A stretch of DNA of 52,225 bases. Source: Polaromonas sp. (GTDB lineage: Bacteria; Pseudomonadota; Gammaproteobacteria; Burkholderiales; Burkholderiaceae_C). Location: positions 1 to 52,225 of the forward strand of contig NZ_JAQSDN010000023.1 of assembly GCF_029945925.1 (NCBI RefSeq), read 5' to 3'. The position numbers and the translations under genes are program-made. Under the pieces are notes generated by a model. It was given only the letters and a program-made list of their open reading frames with translations. It was not told the origin of the DNA and did not search any database. Below are positions 34,684 through 44,404 of this stretch, one piece after another. Every line of letters begins with the position of its first letter. Position 1 is the stretch's first letter.

Positions 34684-35745
34684 TCAGCCGTTGTTGGGAT
34701 GGGCGGTTGCGCTGATTTTGGATGCGTTGACCGGTTGCGACTCCACCCAGCGGCGGACGCGCTCTGCGTCACCGAGGCGGCTCAATTTGCCGGCCGAATC
34801 AAGAAAAACCATGATCAGCTTGCGCCCTGCGATTTTGGTCTGCATGACGAGGCACTGGCCGGCTTCGGAGATGTAGCCGGTCTTTTGCAGGCCGATTTCC
34901 CACTCGGGATTTTTCACGAGCCGGTTGGTGTTGTTGTACTGCAGGGTCTGGCGGCCGACAGCGACCTGGTAGCCGGTCGAGGTGGACAACTCGCGCAAGA
35001 CAGGATCGCCATGGGCCGCGCTGACCAGCGTTGCCAGGTCCTGTGCGCTGGACTGGTTCAGGCTGGACAAACCTGTCGGCTCCACATAACGGGTGTCTTT
35101 CATGCCCAGCATTTTGGCCTTGGCGTTCATCAGGCCCACGAAGGTGGACAAGCCACCCGGGTAGGTCCGCCCGAGGGCATGTGCTGCGCGGTTTTCGCTG
35201 GACATCAGCGCCAGATGCAGCAGTTCGCCGCGTGTCAGGCTGGCGCCCACGCGCAGGCGGGAGCTGCTGCCCTTTTCTGTGTCCACGTCGTCCTGGGTGA
35301 TGGTGATGGTTTCGTCCATCGGCAGATGCGCGCCGCTGACGATCACGCCGGTCATCAGCTTGGTCAGCGAAGCGATGGGAAGCACCGCATGGTCGTTCTT
35401 GCTGAACAGCACTTCCCGGGTGTCCTGGTCGATCACCAGGGCCACGCTGGATTTCAGGTCAAGAGGGTCCTGTGCACTGTGCAGGCCCGCCAGCTGGCCA
35501 TATGACAGCCGGGGCGGCGAGGCCACGATCACCACGGACTTGCGCGGGGCTTTGGCGACAAAGCGGGCGCTTTTCCGGCTGGAAATCACCTTTTTCGACA
35601 CCGTCTTGGCGGCGTGTGACTTTTTAACGATCTGGCGCTTCGCCGTGGCGGCATCTGCCGCGGGCGCAATCAAGGCTGCCGAAAAGGTAAGAATTCCAAC
35701 GACCTGTAAGGTCTGTTTGAAAATCGAATTCAGCGTGATGGACAT
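34684..35745 (-). CDS. pbpG: D-alanyl-D-alanine endopeptidase (PBP7 type)
   Basis: Periplasmic serine peptidase of the S11 family, cleaving D-Ala-meso-DAP cross-links in peptidoglycan. The 353-residue precursor has a signal peptide (residues about 1-33, TLQVVGILTFSAALIAPAADA), then a basic linker with repeated Lys/Ser. The catalytic set is SLTKLM (S-X-X-K), SSENRAAH (S-X-N) and QKTGYIS (K-T-G), all complete. GGAGACGAATCA precedes the ATG at 35745; an upstream ATG gives no family sequence. It stands alone, with the leuA terminator just upstream on the same strand. The lack of a C-terminal amphipathic helix fits PBP7 rather than PBP5. Confidence 0.93.
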   Translation of the reverse strand: MSITLNSIFKQTLQVVGILTFSAALIAPAADAATAKRQIVKKSHAAKTVSKKVISSRKSARFVAKAPRKSVVIVASPPRLSYGQLAGLHSAQDPLDLKSSVALVIDQDTREVLFSKNDHAVLPIASLTKLMTGVIVSGAHLPMDETITITQDDVDTEKGSSSRLRVGASLTRGELLHLALMSSENRAAHALGRTYPGGLSTFVGLMNAKAKMLGMKDTRYVEPTGLSSLNQSSAQDLATLVSAAHGDPVLRELSTSTGYQVAVGRQTLQYNNTNRLVKNPEWEIGLQKTGYISEAGQCLVMQTKIAGRKLIMVFLDSAGKLSRLGDAERVRRWVESQPVNASKISATAHPNNG

Positions 35746-35795
35746 TGATTCGTCTCCAGATGCGATTAATACGAAACCGCAGTGTATACAAATAG

Positions 35796-35831
35796 AAAAA
35801 GTCACGCAATATCAAAAGCTTGCGTGACTTT
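35796..35831 (-). terminator. Intrinsic terminator of the leuA transcript
   Basis: AAAGTCACGCA and TGCGTGACTTT form an 11-bp stem across AGCTTTTGATA on the minus strand, followed by a T run. It lies 110 bases after the leuA stop, and the pbpG promoter presumably lies just beyond. The intervening 110 bases show no gene. Confidence 0.88.
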
Positions 35832-35941
35832 CCTAAACGCAACAATGAAGAGATCAGTCCATGTGTCTTTTCAGCCAGACCTGGCCCACAAAAACTTACT
35901 AAACTGTTGAATATAAAAGCTTTTTCCGAAACCTTCAGACT

Positions 35942-37480
35942 TCAACCCTGAGCGGCAACCCGGTCGGCCTTATTTTGTAATTTGCTCAAGGCGCTCAAAT
36001 AAGCCTTGGCAGAAGCGACCACGATGTCCGGATCGGCCCCGACACCGTTGACCACTCGGCCGCTGTTTTGCAGCCGCACCGTGACTTCTCCCTGGCTCTC
36101 CGTGGATCCACTGATCGCGTTCACGGAATAAAGCACCATTTCCGCCCCGCTTTTGACGTGGGTTTCAATGGCTTTGAGGGAGGCGTCCACCGGGCCGTTG
36201 CCGTCCGATTCGCCGCGAACTTCCTTGCCGTCAACGGTGAAAACAACCGTCGCCTGCGGACGCTCGCCGGTTTCGCTGTGCTGGGACAGCGAGACAAAGC
36301 CGTATTGCTCTTTCTCGTGGGTCACGCTGTCGTCGCTGACCAGTGCCAGGATGTCCTCGTCGAAAATTTCGCTCTTGCCGTCGGCCAGTTCCTTGAACCG
36401 GGCAAAAGCGGCGTTGGTGTCGGCTTCGCTTTCCATCTGGATGCCCAGGTCCTGCAGGCGCTGCTTGAAGGCATTGCGCCCGCTGAGCTTGCCCAGCACC
36501 ATCTTGTTGGAGCTCCAGCCCACGTCTTCGGCACGCATGATCTCGTAGGTCTCGCGTGCCTTCAGCATGCCGTCCTGATGGATACCCGAGGCGTGGGCAA
36601 AGGCGTTGGCCCCGACCACGGCCTTGTTGGGCTGAACCACGAACCCGGTGGTCTGGCTGACCATGCGGCTGGCCGCCACGATATGCACCGGATCGATGTT
36701 CATCTCCAGGTTGAAATAGTCCTTGCGTGTCCGCACGGCCATGACGATCTCTTCGAGCGAGCAGTTGCCGGCACGCTCGCCCAGGCCGTTGATCGTGCAC
36801 TCGACCTGGCGGGCACCGCCAATCTTCACGCCGGCCAGCGAGTTGGCCACCGCCATGCCGAGGTCGTTGTGGCAATGCACCGACCAGATGGCCTTGTCAC
36901 TGTTGGGGACGCGCTCGCGCAGCGTCTTGATGAAGTTGCCGTAGAGCTCGGGGACGGCGTAGCCGACCGTGTCGGGCACGTTGATCGTGGTCGCACCTTC
37001 GGCGATCACGGCCTCGATGACGCGGCACAGGAAGTCGACATCGCTGCGGTAGCCGTCTTCCGGGCTGAACTCGACATCGGCCACCAGGTTGCGCGCAAAA
37101 CGCACCGAGAGTTTGGCCTGCTCCAGCACCTGTTCCGGGCTCATGCGCAGCTTCTTTTCCATGTGCAGGGCGCTGGTGGCAATGAAGGTGTGGATGCGGG
37201 CGCTGTTGGCACCCTTGAGCGCTTCGGCCGCGCGGGAAATGTCCCGGTCGTTGGCGCGCGAGAGCGAACAGATGGTGGAGTCCTTGATGGCATTGGCAAT
37301 CGCCTGCACCGCCTCGAAGTCGCCGTTGGAGCTGGCGGCAAAGCCGGCCTCGATCACATCGACGCGCAGGCGTTCGAGCTGGCGCGCAATGCGCAGTTTT
37401 TCATCGCGCGTCATTGAGGCACCGGGCGACTGCTCACCATCACGCAAGGTGGTGTCGAAAATGATCAATTTATCTGCCAT
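35942..37480 (-). CDS. leuA: 2-isopropylmalate synthase LeuA
   Basis: First enzyme of leucine synthesis, joining acetyl-CoA and 2-ketoisovalerate. The 512-residue protein has the catalytic TIM barrel with [18 protein letters not shown] (metal-binding Asp and acid residue), [18 protein letters not shown] (metal His pair) and [26 protein letters not shown]. The C-terminal regulatory LeuA dimerisation domain, where leucine feedback acts, runs from about residue 385, with [38 protein letters not shown] precedes the ATG. An attenuator with a leucine-rich leader lies upstream. It follows pssA and the ilv genes on the same strand, as in other Burkholderiales. Confidence 0.97.
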   Translation of the reverse strand: MADKLIIFDTTLRDGEQSPGASMTRDEKLRIARQLERLRVDVIEAGFAASSNGDFEAVQAIANAIKDSTICSLSRANDRDISRAAEALKGANSARIHTFIATSALHMEKKLRMSPEQVLEQAKLSVRFARNLVADVEFSPEDGYRSDVDFLCRVIEAVIAEGATTINVPDTVGYAVPELYGNFIKTLRERVPNSDKAIWSVHCHNDLGMAVANSLAGVKIGGARQVECTINGLGERAGNCSLEEIVMAVRTRKDYFNLEMNIDPVHIVAASRMVSQTTGFVVQPNKAVVGANAFAHASGIHQDGMLKARETYEIMRAEDVGWSSNKMVLGKLSGRNAFKQRLQDLGIQMESEADTNAAFARFKELADGKSEIFDEDILALVSDDSVTHEKEQYGFVSLSQHSETGERPQATVVFTVDGKEVRGESDGNGPVDASLKAIETHVKSGAEMVLYSVNAISGSTESQGEVTVRLQNSGRVVNGVGADPDIVVASAKAYLSALSKLQNKADRVAAQG

Positions 37481-37515
37481 GCTTGTTCTCCTGAGAGGTC
37501 GAGGTCGATCTGATA

Positions 37516-37624
37516 ATCAAAAAACGCAGCCCAAAACAAAACGGCCCGCTGCGTTTGCATACGGGCCGTTTGGAATCGCGCGCGTGCGCTATCGCCTGTG
37601 CCCGTGTCGGTCCAGTAGCGATAG
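37516..37624 (-). promoter_or_regulatory. Transcription attenuator of leuA
   Basis: On the minus strand, four arms appear in order after the leader peptide: a (AAACGGCCCG, 37571-37562), b (AAACGCAGC, 37556-37548), a' (CGGGCCGTTT, 37548-37539), b' (GCTGCGTTT, 37530-37522). Arm a pairs with a' and is followed by TGTTTT. Arm b pairs with b' and is followed by a T run, a proper terminator. The two cannot form together, because b lies in the loop of one hairpin and a' in the loop of the other. Further upstream, CTATCGC and GCGATAG pair within the leader gene, and ACGGGC there can pair with GCCCGT of arm a. The layout is that of ribosome-controlled attenuation. Confidence 0.8.
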
Positions 37625-37645
37625 TGCAAGCGAAATTCGTTTCAT
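37589..37645 (-). CDS. leuL: leuA leader peptide
   Basis: An 18-codon frame, ATG to TAG, encoding MKRISLALSLLDRHGHRR. The four leucine codons are CTT, CTA, CTA and CTG; CTA is rare in a GC-rich genome, so slow decoding would be sensitive to charged tRNA-Leu. The frame ends just where the attenuator arms start. The ribosome site is weak (GATTTCC before the ATG), so the mRNA may be nearly leaderless. It is 43 bases after the pssA stop. The gene is too short for normal gene finding, and translation is inferred from codon content and position. Confidence 0.75.
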   Translation of the reverse strand: MKRISLALSLLDRHGHRR

Positions 37646-37703
37646 GGAAATCAATGTACCACAAATTGACATGGCCCCAGCCGCAAGGTGGTCGGACAGG
37701 CGC

Positions 37704-38516
37704 CTACTTGTGCAGACCGCGTTCATCCGGCTCGTCGGTCGAAGTCGAGATCACGCTGGTCTGCTGGCCCTTGGCCTTGCGCCAGCCATACAGCACATAG
37801 CCGGAAAAACCGTAGATGACAAACAGGCCGAACATGACGGTGGGCGGATCGATGTTGATCACGGCAATGCCCAGGGCAATCAGCACGATCACGGCAAACG
37901 GAACGCTGCGCTTGAGACTCACATCCTTGAAGCTGTAAAACGGCACGTTGGTGACCATGGTCAGGCCCGAGTACAGGGTCAGCGCAAACATGAACCAGCG
38001 AACCTCCTCGCCGCGCACGCCGGCCTCGGTCATCAGCCAGATGAAGCCCGCTACCAGCGCGGCCGCCGCCGGTGAGGGCAGGCCCTGGAAAAACCGCTTG
38101 TCGACCACCGCCGTGTTGACATTGAAGCGGGCCAGCCGCAGTGCCGCGCAGGCGCAATAGACAAAAGCCGCGATCCAGCCCCAGCGACCCAGGCTGGTCA
38201 AGGCCCACACATAGGCGATCAATGCGGGCGCAGCGCCGAAGGACACCATGTCGGAAAGCGAGTCCATTTGCTCGCCGAACGCGCTCTGGGTGTTGGTCAT
38301 GCGCGCCACACGGCCGTCCAGGCTGTCGAGCACCATGGCGCAGAACACACCAATCGCGGCCTGGTCAAAGCGGCCATTCATGGCCATCACGATGGCGTAA
38401 AAACCGCCAAACAGCGCTGCCAGCGTGAACAGGTTGGGCAGGATGTAAATGCCCTTGCGCCGCTTGCGCGGAACGAGCTCGTCGGACTCCTGCGCGGCGT
38501 CGTGACCGTCATGCAT
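37704..38516 (-). CDS. pssA: CDP-diacylglycerol--serine O-phosphatidyltransferase
   Basis: Makes phosphatidylserine from CDP-diacylglycerol and serine in the inner membrane. The 270-residue protein has the CDP-alcohol phosphatidyltransferase motif D-G-X2-A-R-X8-G-X3-D-X3-D in DSLDGRVARMTNTQSAFGEQMDSLSD (about residues 64-89), and at least six hydrophobic segments, e.g. YILPNLFTLAALFGGFYAIVM. The C-terminal tail is charged. GGGAG precedes the ATG. It sits between ilvC and leuA on the same strand, a position shared by related bacteria, although the pathways are unrelated. It may therefore share the transcript that passes through the leuA attenuator. Confidence 0.95.
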   Translation of the reverse strand: MHDGHDAAQESDELVPRKRRKGIYILPNLFTLAALFGGFYAIVMAMNGRFDQAAIGVFCAMVLDSLDGRVARMTNTQSAFGEQMDSLSDMVSFGAAPALIAYVWALTSLGRWGWIAAFVYCACAALRLARFNVNTAVVDKRFFQGLPSPAAAALVAGFIWLMTEAGVRGEEVRWFMFALTLYSGLTMVTNVPFYSFKDVSLKRSVPFAVIVLIALGIAVINIDPPTVMFGLFVIYGFSGYVLYGWRKAKGQQTSVISTSTDEPDERGLHK

Positions 38517-38617
38517 GTTGGGTGCTCCCGGTATCAGGACCGTTTTCGCGCCAACCGTGCTGCGCCGATAGTGAATGGTTCATGCTACGAGGATACCAAA
38601 CGGAGAGCCCCACAAAT

Positions 38618-38649
38618 GAAAAAAGCCGCGCAAATGTCTTGCCCGGCTT
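38618..38649 (-). terminator. Probable terminator after ilvC
   Basis: AAGCCG and CGGCTT pair on the minus strand across 15 bases, followed by TTTTTTC. It lies 40 bases after the ilvC stop, and a further GC-rich hairpin CGGGGC/GCCCCG precedes it. The stem is short, so read-through into pssA is likely. Confidence 0.55.
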
Positions 38650-38689
38650 GAGGACTGGACCAAACGGGGCCGGTAAGCCCCGCCGGGTA

Positions 38690-39825
<1,136 letters not shown>

Positions 39826-39846
39826 GCGCGCACGGACCACTGAAAA

Positions 39847-40338
39847 TCAGACTCTCAGAATTCTCTCGCCGCGCCCTATGCCGCTCGAGCCGGTGCGCAC
39901 GGTTTCCAGAATCGCGCTGCGGTCAATCGCTTCCAGGAAGGCGTCGTTCTTGGACTGGTCGCCGGTCAGCTCGATCGTGTAGCTCTTCTCGGTGACATCG
40001 ATAATCCGCCCGCGGAATATATCAGCCATGCGCTTCATCTCTTCGCGCTCCTTGCCGACGGCACGCACCTTGACCATCATGAGCTCGCGCTCGGTGTAGG
40101 AGCCTTCGGTCAGGTCCACCACCTTGACGACCTCGATGAGCCGGTTCAGGTGCTTGGTGATCTGCTCGATCACGTCATCGGAACCGGTGGTCTGGATGGT
40201 CATGCGCGACAGGCTGGCGTCTTCGGTCGGCGCCACGGTCAGGCTTTCGATGTTGTAGCCGCGCGCAGAGAACAGGCCGACCACGCGGGAAAGAGCGCCC
40301 GGCTCGTTTTCCAGCAAAACTGCAATGATGTGTTTCAT
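39847..40338 (-). CDS. ilvH: Acetolactate synthase small (regulatory) subunit
   Basis: Regulatory subunit that binds valine and stimulates the catalytic subunit encoded upstream. The 163-residue protein has an N-terminal ACT domain (IIAVLLENEPGALSRVVGLFSARGYNIESLTVAPTED, residues 3-40), the usual length for IlvH. The C-terminal domain contains ELMMVKVRAVGKEREEMKRMADIFRGRIIDV. GAGGAATCTTCAC precedes the ATG. It follows ilvB by 103 bases on the same strand and precedes ilvC by 140. Valine sensitivity cannot be judged from the sequence. Confidence 0.96.
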   Translation of the reverse strand: MKHIIAVLLENEPGALSRVVGLFSARGYNIESLTVAPTEDASLSRMTIQTTGSDDVIEQITKHLNRLIEVVKVVDLTEGSYTERELMMVKVRAVGKEREEMKRMADIFRGRIIDVTEKSYTIELTGDQSKNDAFLEAIDRSAILETVRTGSSGIGRGERILRV

Positions 40339-40441
40339 GTGAAGATTCCTCTTTTCGCTGCCCTCCCCCGCGCACGGTAATGCGCGGGCTCGGCAGGCAA
40401 TAGATTCGTCAGGTGACGGTTGAAAAAATGGCGTGCGCCGC

Positions 40442-42223
40442 TTACAGGTCCTCGGACCCGAGCAACATTTCGGTGATGCCCTTGCCGGCCTGCACCATCG
40501 GGAACACGTTCTCGGTGGGGTCGGTGCGGAAGTCCATGAACACGGTGCGATCCTTGAGCTTGCGCGCCTCGCGCAGCGCAGGCTCCACGTCCTGCGGTTT
40601 TTCGATCAGCATGCCGACGTGGCCATAGGCCTCGGCGAGCTTCACGAAATTGGGCAGCGCGTCCATGTAGCTGCTACTGTAGCGGCCCGCGTACTCCACT
40701 TCCTGCCACTGGCGCACCATGCCCAGATAGCGGTTGTTCAGCGAGACAATCTTGATCGGCGTGTTGTACTGCAGGCAGGTCGACAGCTCCTGGATGCACA
40801 TCTGCACAGAACCTTCGCCGGTGATGCAGTACACCTCGCTGTCAGGCCTGGCCAGCTTGATGCCCATGGCGTAGGGAATGCCCACACCCATGGTGCCCAG
40901 GCCGCCCGAATTGATCCAGCGGCGCGGCTCGTCGAACTTGTAATACTGCGCGGCCCACATCTGGTGCTGGCCGACATCGGACGTGATGTAGGTGTCGGCG
41001 TCCTTGGTCATGTTCCACAGGGTTTCAACCACGTACTGCGGCTTGATCACGTCGCCCTTGCCCAGGCTGTATTTCATGCAGTCGCGCTTGCGCCAGCCTT
41101 CAATGGTTTCCCACCAGCCGCCCAGTGCGTTGCCGTCGGGCTTGAGACCGGACTCCTTGATCATCGCGATCAGCTCGGTCAGCACATCCTTGACGTCGCC
41201 GACGATGGGGATGTCCACCTTGACGCGTTTGGAGATGCTCGACGGGTCGATGTCGATGTGGATGATCTTGCGTTCGTTCTGCGCAAAGTGTTTCGGGTTG
41301 CCGATAACACGGTCGTCAAAACGCGCGCCGACAGCCAGCAGCACATCGCAGTGCTGCATGGCGTTGTTGGCTTCGATGGTGCCGTGCATACCCAGCATGC
41401 CGAGGAATTTTTTGTCGCTGGCCGGGTAGGCGCCCAGGCCCATCAGCGTATTGGTGCAGGGGTAACCCAGCATGTCCACCAGCGTGCGCAGCTCCTGCGA
41501 GGCATTGCTCAGAAGCACGCCGCCACCGGTGTAGATGTAGGGGCGCTTGGCCGCCATCAGCAACTGCAGCGCCTTGCGGATCTGCCCGCCATGGCCCTTG
41601 CGAACCGGGTTGTAGGAACGCATTTCGACGGTCTGCGGATAACCGGTATAGGGCGTCTTGTTGAACGAGACGTCCTTGGGGATGTCCACCACCACCGGAC
41701 CGGGCCGGCCGCTGCGCGCGATGTGGAAAGCCTTCTTCAGGGTCTCGGCCATCTGCCGCACATCCTTGACCAGAAAGTTGTGCTTGACGATGGGGCGCGT
41801 GATGCCGACGGTGTCGCACTCCTGGAAGGCATCCAGACCAATCGCGTGCGTGGGCACCTGGCCGGTGATGATCACCATCGGAATGCTGTCCATGTAGGCC
41901 GTCGCAATGCCGGTGACGGCATTCGTCACGCCGGGGCCGGAAGTGACCAGTGCCACGCCCACCTCGCCGGTGGCGCGGGCATAACCGTCAGCGGCATGAA
42001 CGGCCGCCTGCTCGTGACGAACCAGGACGTGCTGGATGGTGTCTTGCTTGTAAAAAGCGTCGTAGATATGCAGGACGGCGCCGCCGGGATAACCCCAGAC
42101 GTGCTTGACGCCCTCGGCCTGCAGGGCCTTGATCAGGATTTCCGCGCCGCGGAGTTCTTGCGGGGTTGTTGGGGCAGAAGCTGCCGCCGCTGCCGAAGCG
42201 AGTTCGGCCTTTGTGATTTCCAT
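40442..42223 (-). CDS. ilvB: Acetolactate synthase large subunit
   Basis: Thiamine-diphosphate-dependent enzyme making acetolactate and acetohydroxybutyrate, with FAD as structural cofactor. The 593-residue protein has the TPP-related Glu in VLVRHEQAAVHAADGYARATGEVGVALVTSGPGVTNAVTGI, the FAD middle domain starting near residue 215, and the TPP-binding GDG-like segment EVYCITGEGSVQMCIQELSTCLQYNTPIKIVSLNN (GEG in place of GDG, with the N and N residues). The first 25 residues are Ala-rich and not conserved. The start has AAAGGTTCATC before the ATG. It is the first gene of the ilvBHC cluster. Confidence 0.97.
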   Translation of the reverse strand: MEITKAELASAAAAASAPTTPQELRGAEILIKALQAEGVKHVWGYPGGAVLHIYDAFYKQDTIQHVLVRHEQAAVHAADGYARATGEVGVALVTSGPGVTNAVTGIATAYMDSIPMVIITGQVPTHAIGLDAFQECDTVGITRPIVKHNFLVKDVRQMAETLKKAFHIARSGRPGPVVVDIPKDVSFNKTPYTGYPQTVEMRSYNPVRKGHGGQIRKALQLLMAAKRPYIYTGGGVLLSNASQELRTLVDMLGYPCTNTLMGLGAYPASDKKFLGMLGMHGTIEANNAMQHCDVLLAVGARFDDRVIGNPKHFAQNERKIIHIDIDPSSISKRVKVDIPIVGDVKDVLTELIAMIKESGLKPDGNALGGWWETIEGWRKRDCMKYSLGKGDVIKPQYVVETLWNMTKDADTYITSDVGQHQMWAAQYYKFDEPRRWINSGGLGTMGVGIPYAMGIKLARPDSEVYCITGEGSVQMCIQELSTCLQYNTPIKIVSLNNRYLGMVRQWQEVEYAGRYSSSYMDALPNFVKLAEAYGHVGMLIEKPQDVEPALREARKLKDRTVFMDFRTDPTENVFPMVQAGKGITEMLLGSEDL

Positions 42224-42523
42224 GATGAACCTTTGTGAATTTCTCTAACGAAATACCTTGGGTGCCTCTTCGCCCACTCTTGTGGAGTAGCGTCGAGACT
42301 TGAGGCCAAAACCATGGGCGGAAACATATCCCGCCGGGTCATGACCCGTTTGCTGTTTGATTTGCAGTTCGTATTATGGCATCAGGCGGCGCGTGACCAG
42401 CGGGGCGTGCAAAAAAGTCCGGCAGGCGCCATGCTTGATGCGATAATTTTGCAGCTTCGGGCGCTTCACTGCGCCTGGAAAACACAACAATGACGGCGCT
42501 GGGACAAATCGGGATGCATCCCT
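42224..42523. other. Divergent promoter region, ilvB and sigma-factor genes
   Basis: This 300-base gap between two divergent genes holds no credible gene. On the minus strand, CATAAT at about 42375 is a possible -10 for ilvB with a leader of about 140 bases, which contains the palindrome CGGGTCATGACCCG. No leader peptide rich in Val, Ile or Leu codons and no terminator-antiterminator pair is evident, in contrast to leuA. On the plus strand, GATAAT near 42440 could be a -10 for the sigma-factor gene. Confidence 0.5.
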
Positions 42524-43090
42524 TTGGCAACTGAACAAGAACTCTCCGATTTCCTGAAAAACGTTGAAAAGCGCGCTTTCAAGCGCAGCGTCTACCATGT
42601 CCGCGACGACGAAGCGGCGCTCGACATCGTTCAGGACAGCATGATGAAGCTGGCCCAGCACTACGGAGACAAGCCTGCGGCCGAGTTGCCCATGCTGTTC
42701 CAGCGCATCCTGTCCAACACCACGCTGGACTGGTTCCGGCGCCGCAAAACGCGCAACGCCCTGTTTTCCAACATGAGCGACTTTGAATCCGCCGGGGACG
42801 ATGGCGATTTCGATTTGCTTGAAACTTTGGAGACCTCGACCAACTCAGAGGGAACAGAAAGCGCCCAGGATGCCACCGAACGGGCGCAGATCTTGCGGCA
42901 GATCGAGGTCGAGATCAAGGAACTGCCGGGCCGTCAACGGGAAGCCTTTCTGATGCGTTATTGGGAGGAAATGGATGTTGCTGAAACAGCTGCCGCCATG
43001 GGTTGCTCCGAGGGCAGCGTGAAAACGCATTGCTCGAGAGCCGTCCACGCACTCAGCAAGGCTTTGGCCGCCAAGGGAATAAAACTATGA
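42524..43090 (+). CDS. RNA polymerase sigma factor, sigma-70 family (ECF type)
   Basis: A 188-residue sigma factor. Region 2 runs about 1-75 (VYHVRDDEAALDIVQDSMMKLAQHYGD with RILSNTTLDWFRRRKTR). An acidic linker (ESAGDDGDFDLLETLETSTNSEGTE) follows, then region 4 (about 125-185) with LPGRQREAFLMRYWEEMDVAETAAAMGCSEGSVKTHCSRAVHALSKAL, a clear helix-turn-helix. The start is TTG; the frame has no better start nearby. It overlaps the next gene (DUF3619) by four bases, forming a unit with DUF3106 and RDD genes that is common in this group. Its target promoters are unknown. Confidence 0.92.
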   Translation: MATEQELSDFLKNVEKRAFKRSVYHVRDDEAALDIVQDSMMKLAQHYGDKPAAELPMLFQRILSNTTLDWFRRRKTRNALFSNMSDFESAGDDGDFDLLETLETSTNSEGTESAQDATERAQILRQIEVEIKELPGRQREAFLMRYWEEMDVAETAAAMGCSEGSVKTHCSRAVHALSKALAAKGIKL

Positions 43091-43515
43091 ACCATCCACT
43101 GCAAAAGCACACCGATATCCTTCAGGACCGCTATGGCCTGAAAACGGCGTCCTACCTGTCCGCTGGCGCGGCGGACTTGCCGTACGACATTTCCGAGCGC
43201 CTGCGGGCCGCCCGTGTGCAGGCCGTGGCTGCCCGCAAGGTGGCCAGGGTTCAAACCTGCTCCGCCACCGCAGCAAGCGGTACAGGTTCGGTGCTGACCT
43301 GGGGATCCGGCGAGAGGTTCGGCCTGTGGTACCGGATCGGATCGGTTTTGCCCCTGATCGCCTTGGTCGTCGGTCTGCTGGCGATCCATTCCCTGCAAAC
43401 CGACAGTTTCGTCGAGGAACTGGCCGAAGTCGACTCCGCCTTGCTGACCGACGACCTGCCGCCCGACGCCTTTTCCGACCCCGGATTTGTGCAATTCCTC
43501 AAGGTCAGCCGCTAG
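43087..43515 (+). CDS. DUF3619 membrane protein (probable anti-sigma-like partner)
   Basis: A 142-residue protein with an N-terminal cytosolic part (about 1-80, helical: DISERLRAARVQAVAARKVARV) and one membrane segment near 85-105 (GSVLPLIALVVGLLAIHSL), then an acidic C-terminal tail (EELAEVDSALLTDDLPPDAF). This layout and the four-base overlap with the sigma-factor gene match the DUF3619 family, which is usually placed right behind a sigma factor and may act as its anti-sigma factor. No ZAS zinc motif is present. The role is inferred from context. Confidence 0.88.
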   Translation: MNHPLQKHTDILQDRYGLKTASYLSAGAADLPYDISERLRAARVQAVAARKVARVQTCSATAASGTGSVLTWGSGERFGLWYRIGSVLPLIALVVGLLAIHSLQTDSFVEELAEVDSALLTDDLPPDAFSDPGFVQFLKVSR

Positions 43516-43553
43516 GGCCGGAGTGGCGCTTGCGCAGAAAGACGTTTACATCG

Positions 43554-44297
43554 ATGCCTGTCACCCTGTCCCGCCGTCCTGCGCGTCTGCAACCCGCAGG
43601 TGACACCTTGATTCATACCCGGCTGACCTGGGCGTTGCCGGGATGGGTGGGGCTGCTCTGCCTGGTTTTCGGTGCCCTGGCGACCGGCGCCCGCGCCCAG
43701 ACGCCCGCGCCCGCAGCAGCGCCAGCGCCGCCCGCCAAAACCGTGGTTGCCCAGGCCGCTTTTTCCAGTCCGGTCTGGACCGAGCTGAGCCCGGTGGAAC
43801 GCGAGATCCTCAAGCCGCTGGCGTCCACCTGGAACAGGCTGAGCCAAACCCAGAAGCGCAAATGGCTGCAAATGACCAAAAGTTATCCGGCGCTTTCCAC
43901 CGAAGAACAGGTCAAGATGCAGGGGCGCATGAAGGAGTGGGTGGCGCTCAGCCCCCAGCAGCGCACCCAGGCGCGGCTGAATTTTGCAAAAACCAAAGAA
44001 CTGTCCAAAGAGCTCACTGCTGAAGAGAGGCAAGCCAAGTGGCAAGCCTACCAGGCCCTTAGCGCCGAGGAAAAGCGCAAACTGGCCGCCAAGGCACCGC
44101 CCAAACCGGCGGGCGCAGCCCCTGCAGCCAAACCGGTTGCGGCGCAAAAGCTGGCGACGGTGCCTTCGCGCGCCGACAAGCAAAAGGCCAAGCCAGCGAC
44201 TAAAATCGCGGTTACGCCGCCCCCGGCCGGACAGCCGGACCTGCTGTCGACCACCGCGCCGGCTGCCACGCCTGGCGTGGTACCGGCCAAACCGTAG
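43554..44297 (+). CDS. DUF3106 family protein
   Basis: A 247-residue secreted or membrane-anchored protein. Residues about 22-48 form a signal-like hydrophobic stretch (LTWALPGWVGLLCLVFGALATGARA). The DUF3106 core then has WTELSPVEREILKPLASTWNRLSQTQKRKWLQMTKSYPALSTEEQVKMQGRMKEWVALSPQQRTQARLNF, a repeat of short helices with Trp and Gln-rich turns. The tail is Pro/Ala/Lys-rich and probably disordered. The family is a regular neighbour of ECF sigma factors in betaproteobacteria. An alternative start further in is possible. Function is unknown. Confidence 0.86.
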   Translation: MPVTLSRRPARLQPAGDTLIHTRLTWALPGWVGLLCLVFGALATGARAQTPAPAAAPAPPAKTVVAQAAFSSPVWTELSPVEREILKPLASTWNRLSQTQKRKWLQMTKSYPALSTEEQVKMQGRMKEWVALSPQQRTQARLNFAKTKELSKELTAEERQAKWQAYQALSAEEKRKLAAKAPPKPAGAAPAAKPVAAQKLATVPSRADKQKAKPATKIAVTPPPAGQPDLLSTTAPAATPGVVPAKP

Positions 44298-44404
44298 ACA
44301 GCAAAGGAGCTCGGCCCCCTGTGCCGGCCTGACACGATCCGCATGCGGATCGGGCTTTGGTTCCTCCGGGCGCATTTAACCGACCTGACCTGAACGCGAC
44401 CAAA

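Noticed and set aside
42133..42342. A short frame upstream of ilvB as a possible leader peptide.
   Set aside because: Contains few Val, Ile or Leu codons, overlaps ilvB and has no terminator pair like the one at leuA.
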